Under the pieces are notes generated by a model that made no database searches, had not been told where the DNA came from, and saw nothing but the letters and a program-made list of their open reading frames with translations. Below are positions 26,887 to 35,343 of a DNA stretch of 64,000 nucleotides, piece after piece. The position numbers and the translations under genes were made by a program. Position 1 is the first letter of the stretch. Every line of letters begins with the position of its first letter. The DNA comes from JAWKWH01 sp040830725. GTDB lineage: Bacteria; Pseudomonadota; Alphaproteobacteria; Rhizobiales; Rhizobiaceae. The DNA lies in assembly GCA_040830725.1 (NCBI GenBank), contig JBFOMG010000036.1, forward strand, positions 25,067 to 89,066, written 5' to 3'.

Positions 26887-28485
26887 CTATCCGCCTCTTA
26901 CACCGTTTTTGATGAGCAACAGATCTTCGAGGTATAGCGCGTCGATGTTCGTCCCCAGAAAACACTTGATTGCATCCTCAGGCGTTTCAACAATAGGCTC
27001 TCCCGCGACGTTGTAGCTCGTGTTGAGCAGGACTGGAACACCGGTACGCTGATGAAATGCATCGATGATGTCGTAGAGATTACCGTTTCTTTCTTTGGTC
27101 ACAGATTGCACGCGAGCGGTTCCGTCGACATGTGTGACGGCCGGAATCACAGTTCGCTTGTCCGGCAACACATCCGGGACAAAAAGCATATACGGACTTG
27201 GCCGATCTATGGCGAAGAAGTCTTGTGAGTATTCCTCCTTGACCACAGGAGCAAATGGCCGGAATGGCTCCCGAAATTTCACTCGGGCGTTGAGAGTATC
27301 AACATTTCCGGCTTCGAGAGGGCTCATCAAGATAGAGCGATGACCCAAGGCCCGCGGCCCCATTTCACTGCGCCCCTCGAACCGCGCAACAATTAGGTTG
27401 CGGGCCAGCATATCGGTCGCCGCCTGAAGTGCGTCCTCCTCAACGACTGAGAAGCCGTCGAAAACAGAAATGGCTTCTCTCACTCGATCACGATTGTAGC
27501 TTGGTCCCAGATACGGACTGATTTCTGCAACTTCGCGAGGTTGCCTGCCAAGTATGTGGTATCCGTACAGTGCTGCCCCCAATGGAATGCCGGTATCTGA
27601 GGCCGCGGGATTTATATAGACGTCATCGAATATCCCGGATTTCAGTATCACGTTGTTTGCAACCGAATTAAGCGCAACGCCACCTGACAGACACAGATAC
27701 TTTTTTCCTGTGACATTTCGGGCATGATTAGCCAGGTGGAGCATTGCCGCTTCACATTCTTGTTGTACCTCGAATGCGGCGCGCGCCCGATCATCGAAGG
27801 AGACGGGCGGCTCAGTTCGTTGTTTCAGCGCATAAGAACCATCGGTGCAAAAATCTCCATAGTCGGTTTCGATCCCGTTGAACTTGCCTTTGAAATCATA
27901 ATCCAGCGCTTCCAGGTTTTCGCCGAAAGGGGCGAGCCCCATGGTTTTGCCTTCTTGCAAATTGCCAAAACCCACGTGCTGGGTCATGGCGGCATACAAT
28001 AATCCGATGCCGATTTTGTCCGTACCTTCGACAAACTCGACCGAATTGCCCGACCCGACAAAAAGCGACTGGGTCTGTTTGTCCGACCCGCGCCCATCGA
28101 TGATGAGGATAGCTGCATCCTCAAACGGCGAGGTGTGGAACGCCGCACAAGCATGACACAAATGATGATCGACAATATGGATTCGGGACGGTTCAACCGT
28201 CCGCAAATAGTTTTCCGTTGAACAGGGGCGTTTTGCCTGATCAAGTCGCCAGTCACTGTTGTTTTCAATGTAGTCAAGCACGACTGCATCAAATTGCAAA
28301 ATGTTGTCGATGCCGACCTCATTCATACAGGCATTTGTCGACATGTGCGGAAACGCCCGGCTGTCTTTTACCCTGTCCAAACGTTCTTCAGACAAGAAAG
28401 CAATTTGCCTTGAAATGCCCTCCCCGGAAATCGCGCATGCGCCTGTATTGTGCCAAGGATCCTTGTGAAGGCCCAGTATGTTCAT
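26887..28485 (-). CDS. Carbamoyltransferase (NodU/CmcH family)
   Basis: A 532-residue carbamoyltransferase, full length for the family. The N-terminal YrdC/Kae1-like domain has EERLDRVKDSRAFP (about residues 33-46) and DHHLCHACAAF (106-116), the His residues that bind metal and carbamoyl-adenylate. SGGVALNSVAN and EMGPRALGHRSIL lie in the second half. It transfers a carbamoyl group from carbamoyl phosphate, with ATP, to a hydroxyl; in NodU the target is a Nod-factor sugar, and here a surface glycan is likely. Part of the leftward decorating operon. Confidence 0.92.
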   Translation of the reverse strand: MNILGLHKDPWHNTGACAISGEGISRQIAFLSEERLDRVKDSRAFPHMSTNACMNEVGIDNILQFDAVVLDYIENNSDWRLDQAKRPCSTENYLRTVEPSRIHIVDHHLCHACAAFHTSPFEDAAILIIDGRGSDKQTQSLFVGSGNSVEFVEGTDKIGIGLLYAAMTQHVGFGNLQEGKTMGLAPFGENLEALDYDFKGKFNGIETDYGDFCTDGSYALKQRTEPPVSFDDRARAAFEVQQECEAAMLHLANHARNVTGKKYLCLSGGVALNSVANNVILKSGIFDDVYINPAASDTGIPLGAALYGYHILGRQPREVAEISPYLGPSYNRDRVREAISVFDGFSVVEEDALQAATDMLARNLIVARFEGRSEMGPRALGHRSILMSPLEAGNVDTLNARVKFREPFRPFAPVVKEEYSQDFFAIDRPSPYMLFVPDVLPDKRTVIPAVTHVDGTARVQSVTKERNGNLYDIIDAFHQRTGVPVLLNTSYNVAGEPIVETPEDAIKCFLGTNIDALYLEDLLLIKNGVRGG

Positions 28486-28541
28486 TTGAGTTCCCGAAAG
28501 TAGGTTAAGAGCCGCGATTGCAATCTGAAGTGTGCAAGCGA

Positions 28542-29651
28542 TTAGATGCGATAGGACGTATTACATGCCTTGTTAGTCAGCGTTGGGTAAGCGTCAAGTA
28601 CGTGTCGCATTTTTGATTCAACCACCTTTGCCGGTATCTTGCGAACCGTGATCTGCATCAAATCCCGAGTGACCTCGTCCAATCCTTCGTTCGACAGTTT
28701 CTCGGCGTGGCTGCTGAACAAATGTGTAAGGTGGCACCACAAATAAAAAACCCTGTCTTCAAAACTTTCTTTTGGATTTCGAGCAAAGGCCGTATTGAAA
28801 ATACCAAGAGCGATTGCCGTTTTGTTCAATTGACCATCAGCATCCACGATAACATCCAATGCACACTCGATTGCTCTGTATTCGGTTGCGATAGCGTGTT
28901 TGTTGGGCTCGATATTTATCTGTTTTTCATGGTGCCCGGCAGGTGCAACGAGCAAAACATAAGGATCGAACTCCGGTTTCAGAGACTTGCCCTGGAATGC
29001 GGAAAAATCGCCGAACTGGGCGATACATTTCAATCCCAACTCGGCGAGCAAACTCTCAAGTCGTTCGGGCGACCAGAATGTGACAACCGGTGCGACAAGG
29101 TCGTCGGTGGCGCGGTGGCGCGCCAGCGGATGAAGAGTGTTCTGCCATCCCGGCAATTCATTCAGACCACCCTTTGTCATAGCCCGGCACTTAGACACAA
29201 TTATCTCGCGCAGACTGCCGCGGTCATACGCATAAATGAGCAAAGTTCCGTCTTTCCCGCATAGCCAGGATGCGGCTTGATTCAGGAGTTCTTTTGGATC
29301 TTTAACGTGGTGTAATATCCCATACAGGAAAACGATGTCGCAGGATAAGTTCAGGGGTGCATCATCTGTGTTGCCTGCAAGGACGGTTATATTGGGAATA
29401 TCGTTTGCTTTGACATAGGTTGAAAAGCGATTCACCCCGGACTGAGATGCATCTACCGCGATCACTTTTTTGGCGCCTAAGCGTTGGAATGCAAGAGACC
29501 AGTTTCCTCGGCCAAATCCATAGTCCACCACCGTCTTTCCGGAAACTGCGTCCCCAAACACTTCGCGCAGATACCGAGAACAGTCATCGATCCATTGTTC
29601 GTTGATCTGCTCTCCGCCGAACATCGCCTCATGGTATCGCTGAACACTCAT
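28542..29651 (-). CDS. SAM-dependent methyltransferase with C-terminal extension
   Basis: A 369-residue protein. Residues 35-150 form a class I methyltransferase domain (VVDYGFGRGNWS as motif I, VIAVDASQSGV, and DIVFLYGILHHVKDP). The last 120 residues are helical and of unknown role. The N-terminal YHEAMFGGEQINEQW is also seen in methyltransferases of surface-sugar loci. It lies six bases downstream of the TylF-like gene, in the leftward operon; substrate unknown. Confidence 0.82.
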   Translation of the reverse strand: MSVQRYHEAMFGGEQINEQWIDDCSRYLREVFGDAVSGKTVVDYGFGRGNWSLAFQRLGAKKVIAVDASQSGVNRFSTYVKANDIPNITVLAGNTDDAPLNLSCDIVFLYGILHHVKDPKELLNQAASWLCGKDGTLLIYAYDRGSLREIIVSKCRAMTKGGLNELPGWQNTLHPLARHRATDDLVAPVVTFWSPERLESLLAELGLKCIAQFGDFSAFQGKSLKPEFDPYVLLVAPAGHHEKQINIEPNKHAIATEYRAIECALDVIVDADGQLNKTAIALGIFNTAFARNPKESFEDRVFYLWCHLTHLFSSHAEKLSNEGLDEVTRDLMQITVRKIPAKVVESKMRHVLDAYPTLTNKACNTSYRI

Positions 29652-29657
29652 TGGATG

Positions 29658-30425
29658 TTACATGCCAATCTGGATGTAGCTGATACGGCTCGAAAAGGGG
29701 ATCCGATTAACGGTTACTTCGCCCGCAACCATCTCCTGAAGGAACGCAAGGGTTTCACCGGGAAATGCCGGATGGTTCAATTCGTCAAATGCAACGATCG
29801 ACCCCTTTTGCATGCGCGGCAGGAGCCTTTTCAGCACATGCGCTGTCGGTTCAAACAGATCGAAGTCCATATAAATCAGGGCTGGCAGAGTGTGAGGGCA
29901 TCTTTCCAAAAACGGATCCAGAGTCTCCATGATATCGCCCGCTACAATTTCCACTTTCGGAATGTGCGGGATAAAGCGATTGGAATTCCAAATGTCGAGC
30001 GCCGCTTCCATGCGGTCCAGCGGCTGGCTTTTGAGACCCCCCACTTTTATCAAATCAGGATTGCCTTTCGTGTCTTCCTCACTCGTTGATGGAAAACCCT
30101 CAAAAGTATCAAATGTTACGATCTTGCGTGTGAGATTTTGAGGTTCGGATATGGACGAGAAATGACCAAAGGAGAATGTGCCCCCGCCATTGAAAGTGCC
30201 AAATTCCAGGATGTCGCCCTGAATCGGCAGTATCAACTTGAACAGCTCATATCTTGCCAAAAAATCTTCGATCACCTGGCGCGGAACATAAACGGGAAAT
30301 GAGTACAGTTTGGAAAGCGTATCTGCTTCGTCAGATTCGAAAAAATTCACAACTCTCTCAAAGTATTTGAGATTGTCTTCGGTATTTCTGCTTGTTTGCA
30401 GGCCGGCTTGTTTAAACTGCGACAT
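29658..30425 (-). CDS. TylF/MycF-family O-methyltransferase
   Basis: A 255-residue macrocin-O-methyltransferase-like enzyme: ILEFGTFNGGGTFSF as SAM-binding motif I, VTFDTFEGFP as the next strand, then IYMDFDLFEPT and IVAFDELNHPAFPGE, which supply the metal-binding acids. TylF enzymes methylate deoxysugar hydroxyls on finished glycosides. The ATG at 30425 follows AAGGAAAT and starts two bases after the PhyH stop; the frame upstream of it lies inside the PhyH gene. It fits a decorating role with its neighbours. Confidence 0.88.
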   Translation of the reverse strand: MSQFKQAGLQTSRNTEDNLKYFERVVNFFESDEADTLSKLYSFPVYVPRQVIEDFLARYELFKLILPIQGDILEFGTFNGGGTFSFGHFSSISEPQNLTRKIVTFDTFEGFPSTSEEDTKGNPDLIKVGGLKSQPLDRMEAALDIWNSNRFIPHIPKVEIVAGDIMETLDPFLERCPHTLPALIYMDFDLFEPTAHVLKRLLPRMQKGSIVAFDELNHPAFPGETLAFLQEMVAGEVTVNRIPFSSRISYIQIGM

Positions 30426-30427
30426 GG

Positions 30428-31210
30428 TTATTTCCTTAGCGCCTGCGACAGTTCCGCTTGTCTGAGAATTGTGGTTGTGTCTCCCATCGGGCATCCGTGC
30501 TCACGATAAAAAGGCTCCATGGCGTCACTGTGCCGTACTTGAATTGTCCAGCGGACGCGTGAATGCCGGTGCTCCAGGCTTCGGTGCAATAAGAACTGTG
30601 AAAATACCAAGCCGTCGCCGTAGTTCAATTGCGCTGCCTCCGCGCCGCTAACCGGTTCATCTTTCAAAACGATATCTGATGGAGATACGTGGCTGGTCTT
30701 TTCCTCCACCGTATCGTTCGTCGTTGAAAAATCTGACAATCCAAATTGGTGCGAGCCGGGCACCAGCTCAATCCCACCAAGTTCCTGTGACACATCCTGC
30801 AATGGTATCCAATAAGTGACGGAGTTCCTGGAACCTAAGAGATAGGTGTAGTCTTGGTGCCAATGGAACTTATTTGGATTATGCCCACCCACATCCATTC
30901 GGATGTTGCTGGCGTTCATAACGATGGGCTGCTCTAGTCCCAGTTGCTTGCTGAAACCACATAGAAGTTCGCTGTTAGCGAGACGGCCAAGCGACGGCAG
31001 ATAGCGCAGGGAGCGATAGAAATTTGTACGATCGGTTCCCGGTGGCACATCGAACGATTTCCCACTATCTCCAAACGGAGCTGAAAACCCATAGGAAAGC
31101 GCCAGGCTGTCAATATCGTCCTTTATCTGGTCTGTTTCGGACTTTAATGCATCACAGTCAGTAATGGTGGCGTAGCCCTGCTCTTGAAAAAAATCCGCTG
31201 AAAGTTGCAT
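30428..31210 (-). CDS. Phytanoyl-CoA dioxygenase (PhyH) family protein
   Basis: A 260-residue Fe(II)/2-oxoglutarate oxygenase of the PhyH family. The iron site is visible: HQD (His 118, Asp 120) and the distal His 209 in LLHRS, with an Arg in VRWTIQVR placed to bind 2-oxoglutarate. Such enzymes hydroxylate or otherwise oxidise C-H bonds; in a polysaccharide locus a sugar or acyl hydroxylation is possible but not shown. It starts the downstream part of the leftward operon, after a 182-base gap that holds an aminotransferase remnant. Confidence 0.85.
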   Translation of the reverse strand: MQLSADFFQEQGYATITDCDALKSETDQIKDDIDSLALSYGFSAPFGDSGKSFDVPPGTDRTNFYRSLRYLPSLGRLANSELLCGFSKQLGLEQPIVMNASNIRMDVGGHNPNKFHWHQDYTYLLGSRNSVTYWIPLQDVSQELGGIELVPGSHQFGLSDFSTTNDTVEEKTSHVSPSDIVLKDEPVSGAEAAQLNYGDGLVFSQFLLHRSLEHRHSRVRWTIQVRHSDAMEPFYREHGCPMGDTTTILRQAELSQALRK

Positions 31211-31310
31211 GGAATTCGCTCCAGTTTGGAGATGTTCTCTCTATCGTACCATTCTGGCGCAAACAACCAGCACACGGCCTCGCTGATGACCAACCGGTGA
31301 GTACCGACTA

Positions 31311-31396
31311 CCCCAGCCGTTGCGCACCGCATCGGTGGCGTACTCGACTTCGAGTTCGGTAATTGACGGTTTGGCGTAGTGAATTTTTTGGGTCAC
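31311..31396 (-). pseudogene. 5' remnant of a DegT/DnrJ/EryC1 aminotransferase
   Basis: A GTG at 31394-31396 overlaps the stop of the C-methyltransferase gene in a coupled GTGA. It begins a frame reading VTQKIHYAKPSITELEV then EYATDAVRNGWG, the typical N terminus of a sugar aminotransferase of the DegT/DnrJ/EryC1 family. The similarity stops abruptly after GWG at about 31311, and the frame runs into a stop within about 25 codons. The other 350 or so residues, including the PLP lysine, are gone. A deletion between here and the PhyH gene is the simplest explanation. Confidence 0.75.
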
Positions 31397-32619
31397 CAGA
31401 CCTTCACCTCCGGTATAGCCCGCACAAACTTCGCACCCCAGTCCCGTGCATAGGAAAGCTGGTCCGATATCTCGTCGGCCAGGTTCCAGGGCAGGATCAC
31501 GATGAATTCGGGCCTGTCCTGTTTCAATCTCGCCTCTTCGACAATGGGTATGCGGCTGCCGGGCATGAATTTCCCCTGCTTCTCCGGGTTCCGGTCGACA
31601 ACGAACGAAATCAAATCACCGCGAACACCTGCATAGTTGAGAAATGTGTTGCCCTTTGCCGCTGCGCCATAGGCTGCGACCGGCCTTCCCTCGCTGTGCT
31701 GGTTGATTAGAAATCGCAGAAAATCATCCTTGGCTTTCTCTGTCCGTTTTTGAAAGCCCCGGTACCCTTCTACCTGGTCGAGCTTCATTGCCTGTTCTTC
31801 GGATTTGAGACTTGCAACGGCACCGGTTTCATCATGGCTGCCACTGTCGGCTCGCTGTGCAAATACCCGCAAACTGCCGCCGTGGGTGGCAAGTTTCTCG
31901 ACATCGAAGACCGCAAGACCGTTGAGCCGAAAGATCCGTTCCACAGTTCCCAGCGACAGGTAGGAGAAATGTTCGTGATAGATCGTGTCGAACTGGTTAT
32001 GCCTGATCAACTCGGCCAGATGGGGAAATTCGAACGTCGCCACGCCATCGGATTTTAGAAGCGCGGAAAACCCTGAGACGAAATCGTTTATGTCCGGCAC
32101 ATGGGCCAGCACATTGTTGGCGGCAATCAGATCGGCTGACCTGCCCTCCGCTGAGAGTCTGTCGCCCAGTGCCCGGCCAAAAAACGCTTCGACAATGTCG
32201 ATGCCAATGTCGCGTGCTGCCGCTGCGGTGCTGGCAGTGGGCTCAACCCCATAACAATCGATGCCGCGCGCCTTCACAAATTGCAGAAGGTAACCGTCAT
32301 TGGCTGCGATCTCGGCTACAACAGAACCAGGTCCGAGGACGAAACGCTGGACCATGTCACCAACATAGCGTTCTGCGTGATCGAGCCAGCTTTTCGAATA
32401 GGAGCTGAAATAGGCATAATTCTCATCGAAAAGCTGGTCGAAAGCGGCGAAGTCTTCCGTCTGCACCAGAAAACATTTGTCACAGACCATGACGTGCAGC
32501 GGATACCAGCGCTCCGGCGCTTTCAGCGCAGCAGGCGCGAGATAGGCGTTCGACGGTGGTGCACTGCCGAGGTCGGCAAACGTCCTTGTCAACGGTGTCT
32601 GGCAGTGTCGGCACTTCAA
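31393..32619 (-). CDS. Nucleotide-sugar C-methyltransferase
   Basis: A 408-residue protein of the TylC3-type sugar C-methyltransferase family. An N-terminal zinc domain carries four cysteines (CRHC at 3-6, CDKC at 46-49). A central SAM domain has VVAEIAANDGYLLQF and ANNVLAHVPDIN. A C-terminal domain (VAAYGAAAKGNTFLNYAG) is typical of the family. Such enzymes add a methyl to carbon 3 of a 4-keto-6-deoxy nucleotide sugar, giving branched sugars. It overlaps the epimerase gene by four bases and follows rfbF-rfbG, so a CDP-linked 3-C-methyl-6-deoxyhexose is the probable product. Confidence 0.88.
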   Translation of the reverse strand: MKCRHCQTPLTRTFADLGSAPPSNAYLAPAALKAPERWYPLHVMVCDKCFLVQTEDFAAFDQLFDENYAYFSSYSKSWLDHAERYVGDMVQRFVLGPGSVVAEIAANDGYLLQFVKARGIDCYGVEPTASTAAAARDIGIDIVEAFFGRALGDRLSAEGRSADLIAANNVLAHVPDINDFVSGFSALLKSDGVATFEFPHLAELIRHNQFDTIYHEHFSYLSLGTVERIFRLNGLAVFDVEKLATHGGSLRVFAQRADSGSHDETGAVASLKSEEQAMKLDQVEGYRGFQKRTEKAKDDFLRFLINQHSEGRPVAAYGAAAKGNTFLNYAGVRGDLISFVVDRNPEKQGKFMPGSRIPIVEEARLKQDRPEFIVILPWNLADEISDQLSYARDWGAKFVRAIPEVKVW

Positions 32620-33179
32620 AGGCTCAACCCTTTGAACTTGTCATCGAGTAGTTCGTGGTTCCGGTCACGGTCGGAAAGGTCAGTTACCGGCAGGGGCCAA
32701 TCAATCGCAAGCCTGGGATCTGCCTGGTTCAGCGCTCCTTCGCAAGAAGGTTCGTACGCGGCCGAATGCAGGTACAGCAATTCGCAATCGTCTTCCAGCG
32801 CCTGAAAACCGTGCGCACAGCCTTCGGGGATCAACAGTGCGCGCCTGTTTTCGGGTGACAACACCTCACCGTGCCATTGCAGAAAAGTTGGCGACCCGTC
32901 GCGAACGTCCACCGCGACGTCGAACACCGCCCCGCGAATGCAGGTGACAAGCTTGGTCTCGGCATGCGGCGGACGCTGAAAGTGCATGCCGCGAATAGCG
33001 CCGCGGCTGGTGGTCAGCGTGTGATTGATTTGTTTGATTCCGCCCGCAAATCCAAGTTTGGCCAGCTCGTCTTCAGCATATATACGAACCAGAAACCCCC
33101 GCTCATCGGCGATTGGCTTGCGTTCAACAATTGACACACCATCGATTGGGGTCGGCGATATATCGAAGCGGCTGCTCAT
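32616..33179 (-). CDS. RfbC-like nucleotide-sugar 3,5-epimerase
   Basis: A 187-residue cupin of the dTDP-4-dehydrorhamnose 3,5-epimerase family: DERGFLVRIYAEDELAK, then GAIRGMHFQRPPHAETKLVTC with the catalytic His, and LIPEGCAHGFQALED. In this operon its substrate is more likely a CDP-4-keto sugar than dTDP, since rfbF and rfbG lie directly upstream. It may epimerise C3, C5 or both. Four-base overlap with the C-methyltransferase gene. Confidence 0.88.
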   Translation of the reverse strand: MSSRFDISPTPIDGVSIVERKPIADERGFLVRIYAEDELAKLGFAGGIKQINHTLTTSRGAIRGMHFQRPPHAETKLVTCIRGAVFDVAVDVRDGSPTFLQWHGEVLSPENRRALLIPEGCAHGFQALEDDCELLYLHSAAYEPSCEGALNQADPRLAIDWPLPVTDLSDRDRNHELLDDKFKGLSL

Positions 33180-33184
33180 GATGA

Positions 33185-34225
33185 TTACGAGCCGTACCTG
33201 GAAATCTGTTCGCGGCAGACATCACCCATATCGCCTCTCTCGCGCCAGGCTTTGTGCCAGTCGAGCGTGGCAGCGAGCGCCTGTTCTACCGACCAGACTG
33301 GTTTCCAGCCGAGCTTGTCCCTGGCTTTGGTTGAATCGAGCCTGAGCAAACTGGCTTCGTGCGGCTGTTTTTCATTCACCAGGTTCACGCTATCGCCCCC
33401 CGGCATCAGGTATTCAACGACACGCCGCACGGTCCAGGCATCACCCTCATCGGGGCCAAAATTCCAGCCGCAGGCAAATTCGGCACCCTGTGAAGTGAGG
33501 GCTTCGGCCAGCAGCAGATAGCCTGACAAGGGCTCCAACACATGCTGCCATGGCCGCACCGCATTGGGTGAGCGGATGGTCAACGGTTCTCCGGCGTCCA
33601 GCGCTCGCAGCATATCCGGCAGAAGCCTGTCTTCCGCCCAGTCACCGCCGCCGATCACGTTGCCGGCGCGCGCGGACGCCAGCAATTTGCCGTCTCCGAA
33701 AAACGAACGCTGATAGGCTTGAGTCACCAGTTCGGCGCAGCCCTTGCTGGAAGAATACGGATCATATCCACCCATGGCGTCGTCTTCGCGAAAAGGATGA
33801 TCCTGCTCGCGGTTTTCGTAGCATTTGTCGGAAGTGACATTGACGATCGACCGTACGCTTTCGACACAGCGGGCCGCTTCAAAAATGTTCACCGTGCCCA
33901 TCACATTGGTCGAATAGGTCTCCACAGGTTCGGCGTAGGAGCGACGCACCAGCGGCTGCGCGGCCATGTGAAAAACGATTTCCGGTTCCGCCGCCGCCAT
34001 CGTGGCACCAAGCGTTTCAGCGTCGCGGATATCACCGATCGTGTGCGAAGCGAGCACGCCTTCCACATTGGCCACTTCGAACAGCGATGGCTCGGTCGGA
34101 GGCTCAAGCGAAATGCCGTGAACCTTCGCTCCCAGCGCTTCAAGCCAGATCGACAGCCACCCACCCTTGAAACCGGTGTGGCCGGTCAGAAAAACCCGCC
34201 GGTCTTTCCAGAAGCCTGAAACCAT
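33185..34225 (-). CDS. rfbG: CDP-glucose 4,6-dehydratase
   Basis: A 346-residue extended SDR with the RfbG start VFLTGHTGFKGGWLSIWLEALGA (NAD loop), FHMAAQPLVRRSYAEP, NVTSDKCYENRE and the YSSSKGCAE catalytic Tyr-Lys pair. It converts CDP-glucose to CDP-4-keto-6-deoxyglucose, the entry point of the CDP-sugar pathway. The ATG at 34225 overlaps the rfbF stop by one base (TAATG). No downstream 3-dehydratase (RfbH/E1) gene is visible, so the 3-hydroxyl is probably kept. Confidence 0.93.
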   Translation of the reverse strand: MVSGFWKDRRVFLTGHTGFKGGWLSIWLEALGAKVHGISLEPPTEPSLFEVANVEGVLASHTIGDIRDAETLGATMAAAEPEIVFHMAAQPLVRRSYAEPVETYSTNVMGTVNIFEAARCVESVRSIVNVTSDKCYENREQDHPFREDDAMGGYDPYSSSKGCAELVTQAYQRSFFGDGKLLASARAGNVIGGGDWAEDRLLPDMLRALDAGEPLTIRSPNAVRPWQHVLEPLSGYLLLAEALTSQGAEFACGWNFGPDEGDAWTVRRVVEYLMPGGDSVNLVNEKQPHEASLLRLDSTKARDKLGWKPVWSVEQALAATLDWHKAWRERGDMGDVCREQISRYGS

Positions 34226-34995
34226 TACCAGATTTTCCAGGGCGCCTCGCCGCGCTCCCACAATTGTTCCAAATGATTCTTCTCACGCAGCGTGTCCATC
34301 GGTTGCCAGAAGCCTGAATGCTTGTAGGCATCAAGTTGACCCGACGCAGCTAGCGACGATAGCGGTTCGCCTTCCCAGGACGTGTCGTCGCCCTCAATCA
34401 GATCGATGCATTTTGGCGAAAGCACGAAGAAGCCGCCATTGATCCAGGCGCCGTCGCCTTGAGGCTTCTCGGAAAAACCGAGCACCCGGGCATCATCCAA
34501 ATCGAGCGCGCCATACCGTCCGGGTGGCTGCACGGCTGTCACGGTCGCCTGTTTTCCATGGGCGCGATGTTGCGCAACCAACGCCGTTATGTCGATATCT
34601 GCAACGCCGTCGCCATAAGTGAAGCAGAACGCATCTTCGGCCTCGACATAGGATTTCACACGCTTCAGCCGCCCACCTGTCAACGTGTCATCTCCGGTGT
34701 CGACAAGGGTCACATTCCAAGGTTCCGCATTGCGTTTGTGAATCCGCATATCGTTGTTTTTCATGTCGAAAGTCACATCCGACATGTGCAGGAAATAATT
34801 GGCGAAATATTCCTTGATCATGTAGCCCTTGTAGCCACAGCAGACGATGAAGTCGTCAATGCCGTGAGCCGAGTAGATCTTCATGATGTGCCAGAGGATC
34901 GGGCGGCCGCCAATCTCGATCATCGGCTTTGGCCGTGAGACCGTTTCCTCGGAAATGCGGGTTCCAAGGCCGCCCGCCAGGATGACACATTTCAT
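34225..34995 (-). CDS. rfbF: Glucose-1-phosphate cytidylyltransferase
   Basis: A 256-residue nucleotidyltransferase: VILAGGLGTRISEETVSRPK is the nucleotide-binding loop, PMIEIGGRPILWHIMKIY the substrate region, and GDGVADIDI carries the metal-binding Asp. It makes CDP-glucose from glucose-1-phosphate and CTP. First gene of the leftward CDP-sugar operon; the upstream 344-base gap holds one copy of an inverted duplication that probably contains its promoter. Confidence 0.94.
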   Translation of the reverse strand: MKCVILAGGLGTRISEETVSRPKPMIEIGGRPILWHIMKIYSAHGIDDFIVCCGYKGYMIKEYFANYFLHMSDVTFDMKNNDMRIHKRNAEPWNVTLVDTGDDTLTGGRLKRVKSYVEAEDAFCFTYGDGVADIDITALVAQHRAHGKQATVTAVQPPGRYGALDLDDARVLGFSEKPQGDGAWINGGFFVLSPKCIDLIEGDDTSWEGEPLSSLAASGQLDAYKHSGFWQPMDTLREKNHLEQLWERGEAPWKIW

Positions 34996-35041
34996 TTCAG
35001 TTTCTTCCCGAGAACTTCGGATATTACCAGTTTATAGATTA

Positions 35042-35087
35042 GTCTCGTAAACCGAAGCTCGCCGGGACTGCAAGCTGCAAATCACGC
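35042..35087 (-). repeat. Inverted duplication, copy 1 (probable promoter of rfbF operon)
   Basis: Forty-six bases here match the reverse complement of 35968-36013 at 44 positions. Weaker similarity extends to about 35165. The element ends 46 bases before the rfbF ATG, oriented toward it. A TTGCAG and TTACGA pair spaced 17 bases lies inside and could be -35 and -10. The gap 34996-35339 otherwise holds only the gene remnant listed next. Confidence 0.75.
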
Positions 35088-35175
35088 CCCAAATCGGACG
35101 GACTCGACCGGACGTTCGCACTAGTGCGCTCGCCGGCACATCAATCGGGCAAACTTTTTTTGGCCTGCGAAGCAA

Positions 35176-35343
35176 TTAGAAATACCACTTGGCCGGCTGA
35201 GCGAAGCAATCCTTCGCCTCGTTCGCGTGGTAGTCTGCGCTGTCAATGTCGATTGACACGAAATCTAAATCTACCGGGCAATCGGTGGGATCAAACAGAC
35301 GATCAGGGAATTCTGTTGGCGTAAAGCCAACAAACGTTTTTAC
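35176..35343 (-). pseudogene. Internal fragment of an FkbM-like gene
   Basis: This frame reads VKTFVGFTPTEFPDRLFD, then PTDCPVDLDFVSIDIDSADYH. It aligns with FVGFTEADSLDTLLENTDCP...DFLSVDIDGNDYH in the intact gene at 36072-36941. Neither a start nor the C-terminal half is present: the fragment runs out of the end of the methyltransferase gene and stops at 35176. It is a broken paralogue left by rearrangement. Confidence 0.8.

Noticed and set aside
25298..28485. Beta-lactam (cephamycin) biosynthesis suggested by CmcI and CmcH families
   Set aside because: No ACV synthetase, isopenicillin synthase or expandase nearby; these families are common in sugar decoration and the setting is an LPS locus.
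31144..31332. Open frame of 62 codons overlapping the PhyH start
   Set aside because: It overlaps the real gene and shows no family; possibly scar sequence of the aminotransferase deletion.
35241..35258. Palindrome TGTCAAT-N4-ATTGACA that looks like an operator
   Set aside because: It lies inside the FkbM-like gene fragment and is explained by its codons (VSIDIDS).
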